DNA of 64,000 nucleotides from an uncultured Acidobacteriota bacterium (GCA_937873515.1 CALMYB010000006.1:186001-250000), one strand, 5' to 3'; shown: positions 51,269 to 63,129, counted from the stretch's first letter. The notes: generated by a model from the letters alone, not told the origin. Numbers and translations: made by a program.

Positions 51269-54103
51269 ATGAATAAAAGGTTTGCAGTCCCGATTTTGGC
51301 CATATTGGTCCTGCTTCCTATCTTTGGGTTTGGACAGGAGACTCTACCTGCGAGCTCGATCAAGACGATATACATTACTCCCACCTCTCATTACGACTTT
51401 GGCTTTGTAGAGCCGCCGGATGCGGTTCGCGAACGGGCTGCAAGACATATCGACGAGGTGATACGCGTCGCCGAAGCCGATCCAAGCTTTCGCTGGACGA
51501 TCGAGAGTGTTTGGCAAGTAAATGAGTGGCTAAAGAGAGCCGTTAAACCGACGTCCGTTCTCCCGAATGACACGCGAAAGATCGCCCGCTTGATGAACTT
51601 GATAAAGTCCGGCCGCGTCGCCCTATCGATGTCGTGGGGAAGTATGCATACGGATTTTATGGGCGGTGAGGAGCTGAATCGCCTTTTTTTAGACTATGCA
51701 AAGCTCAAGGGCAAGTACGGAATAAGTTCGGAATTCGCTCTCATGGACGATGTCCCCGGCCATCCTTCAACAATACCGAGCGTTCTCGCCGGCAGCGGCG
51801 GCAAATATCTGATCGTCGGTGCCAATACTTTCATCGATAAGGCCACCAGCCTTGCGCCCGGAAACGTACCGTTCTATTGGCAATCACCGAATGGAAGCAA
51901 GGTTCTCACTTGGGTAACGCAAAGTCCGCGAGGCGGCTATACGGAAGCCTTAACAGACTATTTTCTTGACCCCTATTCGCTCGACCCGTACACAGATCGC
52001 ACGCCCTTCGAGATGTTCGAGCCGACGCTGGTGGGAAAGCGAACTCCGCTTCAGATAATGGAGATCGGCGTCAATGCGCTTCTCGAGCGATACAGCAAGG
52101 CGGGCTACAAATACGATGCTGTGATGGCGATCTACGCCCACGATTTTATCGAGCCCGGATATGTTACGAATCTGGAGCGAGCGGTCAATCTTTGGAATTC
52201 GCGGCACAAAGAGGTTCGCTTAAAGATCGCGACACCTCCTGAGTTTCTCAAACACATCGAGAGCAAATACGGATCTCAGCTGCCGACCTTTCGGGGCGAA
52301 TGGTCGGGATTGTGGAGCGAGGCTAAGACCCAATCGCCGAAGATCTCGGCAATTGCTCGTTACGAACACGACCTTGTTCCGGCTGCTGAAACACTTTGGA
52401 GTGCGGTTTCCATGACCCGTAGGGTCCCGTATCCCGCCGGAAATCTGGCTGAGCTTTACGACCAGATGTTCACATACGATGAGCATAGCGGTGCCGGAAA
52501 TACAGGCTGGCCTCAGCTCAACAAGGCGGAGGCCCTCAGCGAGCAAAATCGTCAATACGTCAATATGGCGACGACCGGAAAAGCCTCGGTCGATAGACTG
52601 CTGAACACAGGTATCAAGACTCTCGTTCAGCCGTCGAGGTACGATGATACTCCGGTAGTTCCGGCGGATCTATGCTTCTCGGTCGTTTATAACGGTCTGT
52701 CGTGGAGCCGGGATGACGTAGTCCGGCTCAAGGCCCCTCAAAAGGGCACTAAGATCGTAAAGGTAAGCGACGCTGCGTCAAAAGCGGACATTACGTTTGA
52801 CGTTGACGAAAACGGAGATGCCGTCTTTGTTGCGAAGCAGGTACCGTCGTTCGGTTACAGAACATTTGAAATAAAGGCCGAGCCCGGAACGCCAACTTCA
52901 ACAATGCGAACCATCTCGTCAAACGAGATCGAGAACGACCGATTCTCAGTTCGCGTAAGCAAGAAGGGAGCCATTGAAAGCATTGTCGATCGCTTGACGG
53001 GAAGGGAGCTTATCAACTTGAGCGGTGAAATGCCGTTCAATGAACTGCTTCGTGTCGAAGGCAGCGACGCATCGCGGGTGATCTATCCTGAAGAAACGAA
53101 CGTTTTGGTGAGGACCGGCGAGGTGATGTCTGAGATCCTGATTCAGCGGCCGCGTTCGGTTTTTCCGCTCACAAGATTGACCATCTATAAGGGCATCGGC
53201 GAAGTTCAGATCCGAAATGAGCTCGATTCAACGGAAATGCCATTTGTGGGAGGAAATGGCAACTGGAGCGATTCGTACTACTTTGCCTTTCCCATGAACG
53301 TTGGAAAAGACGGTCTGAAGGTGATACGCGGCGGACAAAAGTGGTTCGACACGCTTCCTGATGATTATCTTCCGGGTGCCCGACGGGATTCGGTCACTAC
53401 GCAGCATATTATCGGGCTGACGAACGGTGAGGTTACAGCCTATTTAGCCCATCGCCAAGCATTTTACTGGGTCTTTGCCGGCTATGTCAGCACGAAAGTG
53501 AGGCCGATCGATGCTCCTAAAGAGTTCCCGGCACTTTACACCGGCAAATTTCCTCTTCCTGAGGCGACACTTTATTCTCGTGCGATACGCCACGGTTCAC
53601 AGGCCGATACGAACGATCTAGGCGTTGTAAATATGCCGACAGTTGAGCCAGAAATGTCCGGCCGCTACGTTTATGACTATGCGGTAGCGGGCGGCAATTC
53701 GCGCGATGATATCGCCGCGAAGAGGCTCGGCCAGGCCTTTAATATGCCGTTGATCGCAAAGTACGTTCAGGTGCCGCCCTCAAACGCCATAGCGAGCTAT
53801 TTCACCGTTGACCAGCCAAATGTGGAACTAGTTAGCGTCAAACTCTCTGCGGACATTTCCGTCCGAGGAGATGTAAGCGCATCACCGCTTGATCCACCGG
53901 GAAACAAGACCTTCGTCATCCGATTGCAGGAGTTCGCAGGGCGGAAGACATCTGCGACCGTAACGCTTCCGGCTAAAATACGCTCCGCATCGCTGGTGGA
54001 TCTTACCGAGAGCAAAGTTCTCGGCAATATCGTACAAATAGCGCCTTTGACCATCACCCTGCAGCCATATCAAACCGCGACTATACGTGTAGCAATACAG
54101 TAG
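51269..54103 (+). CDS. Secreted GH38-like alpha-mannosidase-family protein
   Basis: The 944-aa protein has a signal peptide ending FGQE. Features of GH38 are metal ligands in TSHYDFGF (H41, D43), the nucleophile-region aspartates in FALMDDVPGHPS (D160/D161), and a later metal histidine in YDEHSGAG (about residue 406). A C-terminal beta-sandwich portion follows (PVVPADLCFSVVYNGLSWSRDDV onward). GH38 enzymes cleave alpha-mannosides with a retaining mechanism; the specific linkage here cannot be read. A final AQ-type signal points to the periplasm or cell surface. It precedes another glycosidase by 16 nt. Confidence 0.85.
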   Translation: MNKRFAVPILAILVLLPIFGFGQETLPASSIKTIYITPTSHYDFGFVEPPDAVRERAARHIDEVIRVAEADPSFRWTIESVWQVNEWLKRAVKPTSVLPNDTRKIARLMNLIKSGRVALSMSWGSMHTDFMGGEELNRLFLDYAKLKGKYGISSEFALMDDVPGHPSTIPSVLAGSGGKYLIVGANTFIDKATSLAPGNVPFYWQSPNGSKVLTWVTQSPRGGYTEALTDYFLDPYSLDPYTDRTPFEMFEPTLVGKRTPLQIMEIGVNALLERYSKAGYKYDAVMAIYAHDFIEPGYVTNLERAVNLWNSRHKEVRLKIATPPEFLKHIESKYGSQLPTFRGEWSGLWSEAKTQSPKISAIARYEHDLVPAAETLWSAVSMTRRVPYPAGNLAELYDQMFTYDEHSGAGNTGWPQLNKAEALSEQNRQYVNMATTGKASVDRLLNTGIKTLVQPSRYDDTPVVPADLCFSVVYNGLSWSRDDVVRLKAPQKGTKIVKVSDAASKADITFDVDENGDAVFVAKQVPSFGYRTFEIKAEPGTPTSTMRTISSNEIENDRFSVRVSKKGAIESIVDRLTGRELINLSGEMPFNELLRVEGSDASRVIYPEETNVLVRTGEVMSEILIQRPRSVFPLTRLTIYKGIGEVQIRNELDSTEMPFVGGNGNWSDSYYFAFPMNVGKDGLKVIRGGQKWFDTLPDDYLPGARRDSVTTQHIIGLTNGEVTAYLAHRQAFYWVFAGYVSTKVRPIDAPKEFPALYTGKFPLPEATLYSRAIRHGSQADTNDLGVVNMPTVEPEMSGRYVYDYAVAGGNSRDDIAAKRLGQAFNMPLIAKYVQVPPSNAIASYFTVDQPNVELVSVKLSADISVRGDVSASPLDPPGNKTFVIRLQEFAGRKTSATVTLPAKIRSASLVDLTESKVLGNIVQIAPLTITLQPYQTATIRVAIQ

Positions 54104-54119
54104 CAAGATATTTTAGTCT

Positions 54120-56345
54120 ATGAGCAAACTCGAACGAAGGGATTTTCTAAAAGCCGCAACCGCTAGCCTTGCTGTGCCTGCACTGTTAAAAAGTGAAACG
54201 CTTGGTGCAGCAAACCGACCTTTTCGCGAGCCGGCCGGAGAGCCGCTTCCGGACATTCCAACGTCGGATTCTCTCCAGAGCGTTGTAATGACGCACAAGT
54301 TTGGCGACCACTTCAATCCTCCCGGCCTCACGAATCAGTGGGGTTGTGCGCAAGCGGCAATGGATGTTGCGGCGGTGCGGAGCATAGCCTTTCCGCCTTT
54401 TGCACAAGGAGAAATGAATGTTGCGCCTCTTGGAGCCGGCGGTGAATTGCTGACCGGCGTCCTCTACGTCGATGGAGAATACTTCGCGGCAACGAAGACG
54501 CCGATCGAGTTCGTTTGGCGGCCGGATCGTATCGAACGACGTTCGGAGTACAAGGGCCTTGCGATCTCGACGATCACAATAGTTCCATTCCGTTCGATGA
54601 CGACTGCGGTTAAGGTCATCGTTAAGAACATCTCGAACCAGCGTCGAAAAACTGAGATCAAGCTTGCTGTAAATGGCGGCGCAACAAAGAGTGTTAAGCC
54701 CTGGAATGCCGCATACTCTCCGGGCGAATATGACAACGAACGCGTGATCGACTCGTCACGCAACGCTATCCTTTGCAAGTCAAAACGCACCGAAGCCTTC
54801 GTGCTGCAAGGCTCTTCTCCTAAACCGACGCAACTGCTGCCGTCGTGGCTGATCTATGAGTTCGATCTGGCCCCGGGCGAGTCGAGCGTTGTCACGTTCG
54901 TGAATTCGATGGGCGCCGACGCTGACGAAGCACGCCGGGGCTATGATGCCGTAGTGAACAGTTTCGATGCGGTCGCGAGGGCGACGACCGACGAATGGAA
55001 CACACAACTTGCGGCGGCATTCACACCCGGTAACAAGATCTTTTCCGGGCACCTTCCGACCCTTATAACAAAAGACGAAGACGTTAAGCGTCTCTATCAT
55101 TCGGCCGTGATGAGTGCGCTATTCTTTCGGAGGACGACTCCGCACTCAGTTTACGGGACCACATACGTCACACTCGCCCCACGCTATTGGGAAACGACGA
55201 CCTTTCTCTGGGATATCTCCTTGAGCGCGATGCTGCTCGCGATGCTCGATCCGACAGTGCTTCGTCGAATGATCGAGACTTGGATGACGCTGGATGTTTA
55301 TAAGCATTTCGGGACCGAATTTCTCACGGGTGCCGGCGTCGGACCGTGGTACTCGGTCAACGACTATGCGATGTCGCGGATGGCGAAAGAATATCTTCGG
55401 TGGTCGGGCGACAAGGACTGGCTTGAAAAGGAAGTTGGCGGCACAAAGGTCTTTGACCGTCTGATCCAGTATGCAGAGCATTGGCGCGCACTCGATACCA
55501 ACGGACATGGCCTTGCCGACTATGGAGGCGTCGCGAATCTTCTTGAGGCCGTTTCAAGCTATGTTCATGAGGTCGCGGGCCTCAACGCGGCGAACGTCTA
55601 CAATCTGCAGTTCGCGGCCGACCTCTTAGAGCATAAGCAGCAGAAGGAAAAGGCCGCTGCATTTCGAAAGGAAGCGGACGATCTTGCACGCCGTGTGAAT
55701 CAGCTTTACGTCGATGGAAAGGGCATCTGGAAGTGCCGTTTACCTGACGGATCATACAACGAAGTTCACCATTGCTATGATTTTGGCGTCACGCTGATGA
55801 CGATCGGCGAAACAATGCCGGCAAAGCAGAAAAAAGAGATGGTCGCGTTCTTCCAACGTGAACTTCAGACGCCGACGTGGATGCGCGCTCTTTCTACTCG
55901 CGATCTCGACGTGACTTTCAGTATCCGCCCTGACCATCAGTGGACGGGTGCATATTGCTCGTGGCCCGCCCTTGCCTTGAGCGGCCTTTTCGCCGCTGGC
56001 GAGCAAGCGGTTGCGCGAGATTGGATGAAGGGCCTCGCCAGATCCGCCCAACAAGGTCCCATCGCACAGGCTCATTTTGTCGAGGACTTCGTTGCTCCTG
56101 AATCGAACGGCGGCGCGATAAAGGCTCCGTCGGATCCACCATTTATCAACGATTGGGCCTGCGTCTCGGGCTGCAACTATCTTGAACCGATCATCGACTC
56201 CATATTCGGCGTGAATGCCGGGCTCTTCGGCGAGATAACGGCAAGTCCGAGACTTGCGGGCTTCGACCAACAAGCGGAGCTGAGCAATCTAAACTACCAA
56301 GGACGCACGTTCGCAGCTACTAGGGACGGTGTACGACCGGCTTGA
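54120..56345 (+). CDS. Tat-exported (alpha/alpha)6-barrel glycosidase-like protein
   Basis: The 741-aa protein starts with a twin-arginine signal (ERRDFLKAATASLAVPAL). A beta-sandwich N-terminal domain (about residues 45-290) precedes a helical toroid (about 300-720) with LYHSAVMSALFFRRT, FLWDISLSAMLLAMLDP, GHGLADYGG and RPDHQWTGAYCSWPALALSGLF. This architecture is shared by GH63, GH78, GH15 and debranching-like enzymes. I cannot assign the exact family. It lies 16 nt after the GH38-like gene and probably acts on the same glycan outside the cytoplasm. Confidence 0.78.
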   Translation: MSKLERRDFLKAATASLAVPALLKSETLGAANRPFREPAGEPLPDIPTSDSLQSVVMTHKFGDHFNPPGLTNQWGCAQAAMDVAAVRSIAFPPFAQGEMNVAPLGAGGELLTGVLYVDGEYFAATKTPIEFVWRPDRIERRSEYKGLAISTITIVPFRSMTTAVKVIVKNISNQRRKTEIKLAVNGGATKSVKPWNAAYSPGEYDNERVIDSSRNAILCKSKRTEAFVLQGSSPKPTQLLPSWLIYEFDLAPGESSVVTFVNSMGADADEARRGYDAVVNSFDAVARATTDEWNTQLAAAFTPGNKIFSGHLPTLITKDEDVKRLYHSAVMSALFFRRTTPHSVYGTTYVTLAPRYWETTTFLWDISLSAMLLAMLDPTVLRRMIETWMTLDVYKHFGTEFLTGAGVGPWYSVNDYAMSRMAKEYLRWSGDKDWLEKEVGGTKVFDRLIQYAEHWRALDTNGHGLADYGGVANLLEAVSSYVHEVAGLNAANVYNLQFAADLLEHKQQKEKAAAFRKEADDLARRVNQLYVDGKGIWKCRLPDGSYNEVHHCYDFGVTLMTIGETMPAKQKKEMVAFFQRELQTPTWMRALSTRDLDVTFSIRPDHQWTGAYCSWPALALSGLFAAGEQAVARDWMKGLARSAQQGPIAQAHFVEDFVAPESNGGAIKAPSDPPFINDWACVSGCNYLEPIIDSIFGVNAGLFGEITASPRLAGFDQQAELSNLNYQGRTFAATRDGVRPA

Positions 56346-56368
56346 TCCGGACTTAGCGAGGAGCAGGA

Positions 56369-57283
56369 ATGAAAGGAATATCGCTTAGAGGTTGGTTTGG
56401 CAGCGCAGCTCTTGTTATCGCAGGTGCCTTCGGGTTCGCCGCGGCCGCTTCTGGACAAGATACGACGCCGACGCTGCTGCAGATCGCGGACAGATACTGG
56501 ATGCAGCCGGACGTCGTTTACGCAACTGCGAACAATACGCCGCTAAAGCTCGATATCTGGTATCCGAGAGACAACCCGAACCCGACGCCGACGATCGTAT
56601 TCATTCACGGAGGCGGCTGGATATTTGGAGCCAAAGAAGGTGCCGTATATCAGCTCCTGCCGTATCTCGAACGCGGATGGCGAGCCGTGAACATCGAGTA
56701 TCGAATGGCCGGGAATTCTCTAGCCCCAGGTGCGGTCGAAGACGCCAGATGTGCTGTTCGGTGGGTTTTTCGGAATGCTAAGCAGTGGAATTTCGATACC
56801 TCGAAGATCGTGCTTACCGGGCAATCCGCCGGTGGACACCTTGCTTTGATCGCCGGAATGCTGCCGAAAGGAACGCCCCTTGATAACCAATGCTATGGCG
56901 ATGAAGATATGAAGGTCGCCGCGATAATCAACTGGTACGGGATAACGGACGTGAATGATCTCCTTGCGGGACCGAACCTCAAGAACTATGCAAAGATGTG
57001 GGTAGGAATCCTGCCAGAGGCCGCAGCGGTCGCCAAGCAAGTATCGCCCATTACCTACGTGCGTTCGGATCTCCCGCCTATCATCACGATCCATGGAGAC
57101 AAGGACAGTGTCGTGCCGTACAGCCAAGGAACGCGTCTGAAGGAGGCTCTAGATAAAGCACACGCTCCGAACAAGCTTGTTCCCGTCAAAGGCGGTGACC
57201 ATGGAATGTTCACGCAGGAACAATATAAGATGGCTTACTCGGAGATTTGGGACTTCCTGCGGGAGAATAAGGTCATCAACTGA
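56369..57283 (+). CDS. Secreted carboxylesterase (BD-FAE/HSL-like alpha/beta hydrolase)
   Basis: The 304-aa protein has a signal peptide ending AASGQD. The HGGGW oxyanion motif, the nucleophile in LTGQSAGGHLAL, the acid in HGDKDSVVP and the final His in GGDHGMF form a complete triad. The LDIWYPRDNPNPTPTIVFIHGGGW opening is typical of esterases that remove acyl groups from sugars. With the adjacent glycosidases, deacylation of a decorated oligosaccharide is inferred. Confidence 0.9.
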   Translation: MKGISLRGWFGSAALVIAGAFGFAAAASGQDTTPTLLQIADRYWMQPDVVYATANNTPLKLDIWYPRDNPNPTPTIVFIHGGGWIFGAKEGAVYQLLPYLERGWRAVNIEYRMAGNSLAPGAVEDARCAVRWVFRNAKQWNFDTSKIVLTGQSAGGHLALIAGMLPKGTPLDNQCYGDEDMKVAAIINWYGITDVNDLLAGPNLKNYAKMWVGILPEAAAVAKQVSPITYVRSDLPPIITIHGDKDSVVPYSQGTRLKEALDKAHAPNKLVPVKGGDHGMFTQEQYKMAYSEIWDFLRENKVIN

Positions 57284-57295
57284 AGCACACGTCAA

Positions 57296-58555
57296 ATGAA
57301 GATTACCGACATCAAAGCTACCACTGTGACGGTCCCGATCGAGGCTCCGCTTCGTCATGCCGCAGGCTGCCATTGGGGAAGATTCGTGCGAACGATCGTT
57401 GAGGTCGAGACCGACGAAGGCATCACGGGGCTCGGCGAAATGGGCGGCGGCGGTGAGTCTGCCGAATCAGCGTTTCGCGCTATGAAAGGCTACCTCGTCG
57501 GCCACGACCCCGCAAACCTTGAAGAGATGCGGTTCAAGATCGCCAATCCGACCGCGTCGTTATACAACAATCGAACGCAAATACTCGCGGCGCTCGAGTT
57601 CGCCTGCCTCGACATTCTCGGGAAGAAGTGGAACGTTCCGGTTTACGATATCCTCGGCGGAAAGCTACAGGATCAGGTGCCATTCGCATCCTATCTTTTC
57701 TTTCGCTACCCGAACCCGAATGACGGAAGCGGAGAAGTGCGCACAGTTGACCAATTGGTCGCGCACGCGAAGGAACTGAAGAGCAAGCACGGCTTTACAT
57801 CGCACAAGCTGAAAGGCGGCGTCTTTCATCCTGAATACGAGCTGCAATGCTATCGTGCTCTCGCCGCAGAACTTGGGACGGATACCCGAAGCGGCGACAG
57901 TTTTCGCTTTGATCCAAATGCTTCCTGGTCCACCGAACAGGCGATCTGGTTCGGTCAACAGATCGAGGATATTCGGAACGACTATTTCGAAGACCCGGTA
58001 TTTGGCCTGCACGCGATGCGACGGACGCGGGAAAAGGTGCGAATGCCGCTTGCCACAAATACTGTCGTTGTGAACTTCGAGCAATTGGCCGCAAACGTCC
58101 TAAATACCGCCGTAGATGTGATATTGCTTGATACGACGTTTTGGGGCGGTATTCGTCCGTGCGTAAAAGCAGCCGGAGTGTGCGAAACATTCCAATTGGG
58201 CGTCGCCGTGCACTCTTCTGGTGAGCTCGGCATCCAACTTGCAACTATGCTCCATCTTGGTGCCGTTATACCGAACCTGACATTTGCCGCCGATGCCCAT
58301 TACCATCATTTGACCGATGACATCATCGAAGGCGGCCGGATGAGATATGACGGCGGTAAGATCAAGGTGCCAAATGGTCCGGGACTTGGCGTTAAGTTGA
58401 ACAGAGATAAGGTGGCAGAGTACAACGAGCTTTACAAGCGGCTCGGCGGTTATCCGTACGACAAAGACCCGCTGCGTCCGGACTGGACACCCGTTGTGCC
58501 AAACACACGTTGGGCCGATCCGAATGACGATCGGCGGCCGGAGATCCCGTATTGA
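57296..58555 (+). CDS. Enolase-superfamily sugar-acid dehydratase (glucarate dehydratase-like)
   Basis: The 419-aa cytoplasmic enzyme has the glucarate dehydratase context: the KxK motif in SHKLKGG (about residues 167-172), [12 protein letters not shown] carrying a metal-ligand Asp, LLDTTFWGG and the catalytic His in HSSGELG (about residue 305). It would remove water from an aldonic or aldaric acid to give a 2-keto-3-deoxy acid. The surrounding KDG kinase, KDPG aldolase, FAH hydrolase and SDR genes fit such a product. The exact substrate (glucarate, galactarate or a 6-deoxy sugar acid) cannot be read from sequence alone. Confidence 0.88.
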   Translation: MKITDIKATTVTVPIEAPLRHAAGCHWGRFVRTIVEVETDEGITGLGEMGGGGESAESAFRAMKGYLVGHDPANLEEMRFKIANPTASLYNNRTQILAALEFACLDILGKKWNVPVYDILGGKLQDQVPFASYLFFRYPNPNDGSGEVRTVDQLVAHAKELKSKHGFTSHKLKGGVFHPEYELQCYRALAAELGTDTRSGDSFRFDPNASWSTEQAIWFGQQIEDIRNDYFEDPVFGLHAMRRTREKVRMPLATNTVVVNFEQLAANVLNTAVDVILLDTTFWGGIRPCVKAAGVCETFQLGVAVHSSGELGIQLATMLHLGAVIPNLTFAADAHYHHLTDDIIEGGRMRYDGGKIKVPNGPGLGVKLNRDKVAEYNELYKRLGGYPYDKDPLRPDWTPVVPNTRWADPNDDRRPEIPY

Positions 58556-58562
58556 TGTCGTT

Positions 58563-59882
58563 ATGAGATCTTTTTTGCGACTGTTGGTTTCCGTAATCCT
58601 GCTCGCCGTCCTAACGACCGCGGTGTTCCCGCAGTGTGAGATATCGGCCGGCAAGGGTGTGCGGGCGAAAGAATGGGACAAGATATTCTCCCGCAGCGGG
58701 CCGGGTTGGACCGGCGGCGACACGACTGTCTCGATCGAATTGGCGAACGGAGATTCGGCGTTCTTTTTCTCAGACTCGTTCATCGGCGAAGATCCCGCGA
58801 TGCCCGGCGACGGCTCCGTTTTTACGAATTCCAATGGCCTCCGAATGCGAAAGCCGAACTGTCTCCCTCCGATCTGCGGTCCGAAACCCGAAGTGATCCA
58901 CTACGTTTACAACAGCGTGGTCGTGCTGTCACAGGACGGCCGAACCGTGCGTACGCTCACCGGCCCTAAGGACAAATTCGGCTATTCAACTTCGTATTTC
59001 CGACCGAAGAGCGGCGGCCCGAACGATATGTACTGGCTCGGCGACCCGATAATTGTCGAGGTTGGCGGAAAGAAGAAGATCTGGATGTTCCTAAACGAAT
59101 GGGATGTCGCGCGGCCTTTCGACAAGGCTTTCTGGATCAGGTATCGCGCTCAGGCCATCGCACAGATGGACGGGGACACACTCGAGATCGAGAAGATCGT
59201 CGATCTCAACCACAAGACGGACGAAGCGATCTGGGGAATCTCGCTATGGCTCAATGACCGCAACGAACTCTATATCTACGGAATGCGGAACGAGGGCTCC
59301 ATCGAAGGCGTGAAAAGATCGTCGCTCGAAGCTGCGAACAAATACAAGAAGTTATACGTCGCAAAGGTCGATGCGTCAAAGGGGATCGACTTCGCCGCGG
59401 ACCTTAAGAATTGGTCGGCGTGGAACGGCAATGCCTTCTCAAAAAAGCTTGACGATCGAGCATCGATCATTCCGCTGAAGGACAGCATCAGCGACGAGCT
59501 GGCAATCCGCAGGCTGAATATTAACGGGCGGCCGACATTTGTAATGGTCACGTTCGACACGTCGGTCGGCTACTCTGACTGGAAGGATCTATATCTGTAT
59601 TCTGCCTGTGAGCCGCAAGGGCCATTCGAAACGAAGCATTTCGTCTATCGAACGCCGACCGCCGGTCAGAAGACACTTCCCGGAATGACCGGTGCGGAAT
59701 CGCTCCAAACGGGGATGAGCGTTTACAACCCGCACATGCACCCACAGTTCACCAAAGACGGTCGGTTGCTCATTTCGTATAACAGTAATCTGTCTTTCGG
59801 GGCAAAGCCGGGCGATTCGATCTATGCGGACTTCTATCGGCCGAGATTTGTTTGGGTGCCGATCGAGGGCCTTAAGAGATGA
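58563..59882 (+). CDS. Secreted beta-propeller-like protein (DUF4185/DUF5005-like)
   Basis: The 439-aa protein has a signal peptide ending VFPQC. The mature part resembles five-bladed beta-propeller proteins: GWTGGDTTVSIELANGDSAFFFSDSFIGE near the start, YWLGDPIIVEVGGKKKIWMFLNEW, LYLYSACEPQGPFE, and YNPHMHPQFTKDGRLLISYNSNL near the end. That last string is the familiar DUF4185/DUF5005 or GH43/GH33-like closing blade. Catalytic residues cannot be assigned. The ATG at 58563 (8 nt after the dehydratase stop) gives the signal peptide; longer starts overlap the dehydratase gene. It may bind or cleave the target glycan. Confidence 0.72.
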   Translation: MRSFLRLLVSVILLAVLTTAVFPQCEISAGKGVRAKEWDKIFSRSGPGWTGGDTTVSIELANGDSAFFFSDSFIGEDPAMPGDGSVFTNSNGLRMRKPNCLPPICGPKPEVIHYVYNSVVVLSQDGRTVRTLTGPKDKFGYSTSYFRPKSGGPNDMYWLGDPIIVEVGGKKKIWMFLNEWDVARPFDKAFWIRYRAQAIAQMDGDTLEIEKIVDLNHKTDEAIWGISLWLNDRNELYIYGMRNEGSIEGVKRSSLEAANKYKKLYVAKVDASKGIDFAADLKNWSAWNGNAFSKKLDDRASIIPLKDSISDELAIRRLNINGRPTFVMVTFDTSVGYSDWKDLYLYSACEPQGPFETKHFVYRTPTAGQKTLPGMTGAESLQTGMSVYNPHMHPQFTKDGRLLISYNSNLSFGAKPGDSIYADFYRPRFVWVPIEGLKR

Positions 59883-59919
59883 TCGAAACACGACCGGATC
59901 TAGGTGGCCAGGGATAACG

Positions 59920-60816
59920 ATGAAGTTAGTGGTTTTCAAAAGAAGAGCCGACGCAGGTCGTTCGGCGACGGGATATAGGATCGGTGCGCTTCTCGATGAC
60001 GGCCGAATAGCCGACCTTACGCTTGAGTTTCTCGGCAGCGGCCTTTCACAAACCGACATTCTAAAATGCTGGGATCTAGCGCTCGACTTTCTAACACCGG
60101 CGCAACGGGCTATCAGCGACGGTTCGGCCGTGATCATCGAGCGGAGTGACGTATCGATAGAGGCTCCCGTTCCGCGACCCGGCAAATTGATCTGCGTTGG
60201 GTTGAACTACCGCGACCACGCCGAAGAGAGCGGTATGGCAATACCTGCTTCACCCATAATTTTCTCAAAATTCTCGACATCCGTGATCGGGCCTGAGGCG
60301 GCCATTGAATTACCTGTCGGGAGCTCGGAAGTTGACTACGAGGCAGAACTGGCGGTCGTGATCGGCCGCTATGGAAGGAACATACCTGCGGGCGACGCGA
60401 TGGCGTATGTTTTCGGATACACGAACATCAACGACGTCTCGGCAAGAGACATGCAGTTCGCTGACGGCCAATGGCAGCGGGGAAAATCCTGCGACACGTT
60501 CGCTCCCATGGGCGAGTTTATAGCTACCGCCGATGAGATCGCGGATCCGCACGGCCTTCGGATCAGCTTTCGACTGAACGGCGAGACGCTTCAGGATTCA
60601 AATACGAAGCAGATGATCTTTCAGATCCCGGAACTCATCGAGTTCATCTCTAGAACGATCACACTCGAACCAGGCGACGTGATCGCAACGGGAACACCGC
60701 CGGGGGTCGGATTTGCACGCACTCCAAAGGTCTTTCTGAGGTCCGGCGATGTTTCTGAGGTTGAGATCGAGGGCTTGGGCGTGCTTCGAAATCCAGTTAT
60801 CCAGCGTTGGATGTGA
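59920..60816 (+). CDS. Fumarylacetoacetate hydrolase (FAH)-family protein
   Basis: The 298-aa protein has a C-terminal FAH domain: LICVGLNYRDHAEESG, FSKFSTSVIGP, the metal-binding EVDYEAELAVVIGR, FGYTNINDVSARDMQ, and ITLEPGDVIATGTPPGVG. Relatives hydrolyse 2,4-diketo-3-deoxy acids made in the non-phosphorylating L-rhamnose/L-fucose routes or act in aromatic degradation. The SDR gene follows at once (3 nt), which supports the sugar-acid role. The ATG at 59920 is chosen; longer forms run back into the previous gene. Confidence 0.92.
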   Translation: MKLVVFKRRADAGRSATGYRIGALLDDGRIADLTLEFLGSGLSQTDILKCWDLALDFLTPAQRAISDGSAVIIERSDVSIEAPVPRPGKLICVGLNYRDHAEESGMAIPASPIIFSKFSTSVIGPEAAIELPVGSSEVDYEAELAVVIGRYGRNIPAGDAMAYVFGYTNINDVSARDMQFADGQWQRGKSCDTFAPMGEFIATADEIADPHGLRISFRLNGETLQDSNTKQMIFQIPELIEFISRTITLEPGDVIATGTPPGVGFARTPKVFLRSGDVSEVEIEGLGVLRNPVIQRWM

Positions 60817-60819
60817 AAT

Positions 60820-61584
60820 ATGTTCGATCTGAAAGGAAAAACTGCGTTTGTAACGGGCGCCGCTTCAGGCATTGGTGAGGCGATCGCCGAGACGCTGGGC
60901 GCGGCCGGGGCGTTCGTGTACGTCGCGGATGTCGATGACGAAGGCGGATTGCGAACGGTCGAGCGTTTGACTGCGACGGGGCTAACAGCCGATTACGTCC
61001 ACCTTGATGTTAGCGATGCCGATGCCTGTGGACGTGCCGCAAACCGGGTAATTGAGGAGCGAGGCACACCGGATATTCTCGTCAACAATGCCGGCATCGG
61101 ACACGTCGGTACGATACTTCAGACCGAGCCGGACGACCTTGATCGACTTTATTCGGTAAATGTACGCGGTATTTTCAGTCTTACGAAGGCATTCCTTCCT
61201 GGAATGGCCAAGCGAAAGGCAGGAGTCGTTATAAACATCGCGTCGATCGGCGGGGTTGTGGCCATCGCCGACAGACTTGCGTATTGCACCACTAAATTCG
61301 CTGTTGTCGGCTTCACCAAATGCCTCGCCCTTGACCATGCAAAGGATGGCATTAGGGCAATCGCTGTTTGTCCCGGCCGTGTTGAGACGCCGTTCGTCAA
61401 GAAACGCCTTGCGGAGTACCCCGACCCGGCAAAGGCTTACGAAGAAATGGCAGCCACCCAGGCCCTCGGCCGAATGGCTGCCCCGGAAGAGATCGCCGCC
61501 GCTGTTTTATATCTCGCGTCTGATGAAGCCGCCTTTGTTACGGGAACGGTGTTCGAGATCGACGGCGGCTTCAGCGGAATCTGA
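60820..61584 (+). CDS. SDR-family oxidoreductase, possibly 2-keto-3-deoxy sugar acid dehydrogenase
   Basis: The 254-aa short-chain dehydrogenase has TGAASGIGEA, VADVDD (an acid favouring NAD), NNAGIGHVG, a catalytic Ser in NIASIGGVV, YCTTKFAVVG and a C-terminal TGTVFEIDGG. It lies 3 nt after the FAH-family gene. This pair matches 2-keto-3-deoxy-L-fuconate/rhamnonate 4-dehydrogenase plus hydrolase in known pathways, although the sequence alone does not fix the substrate. It is the last plus-strand gene of the locus. Confidence 0.9.
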   Translation: MFDLKGKTAFVTGAASGIGEAIAETLGAAGAFVYVADVDDEGGLRTVERLTATGLTADYVHLDVSDADACGRAANRVIEERGTPDILVNNAGIGHVGTILQTEPDDLDRLYSVNVRGIFSLTKAFLPGMAKRKAGVVINIASIGGVVAIADRLAYCTTKFAVVGFTKCLALDHAKDGIRAIAVCPGRVETPFVKKRLAEYPDPAKAYEEMAATQALGRMAAPEEIAAAVLYLASDEAAFVTGTVFEIDGGFSGI

Positions 61585-61612
61585 GGCCACACCGAAGCCG
61601 CCTGATCTTCGG

Positions 61613-63070
<1,458 letters not shown>

Positions 63071-63129
63071 CTACCTGTGCCCCCCTCGTCACGGCATTGC
63101 CGAAATCATTCAAAGGAAAGAACAATCTA

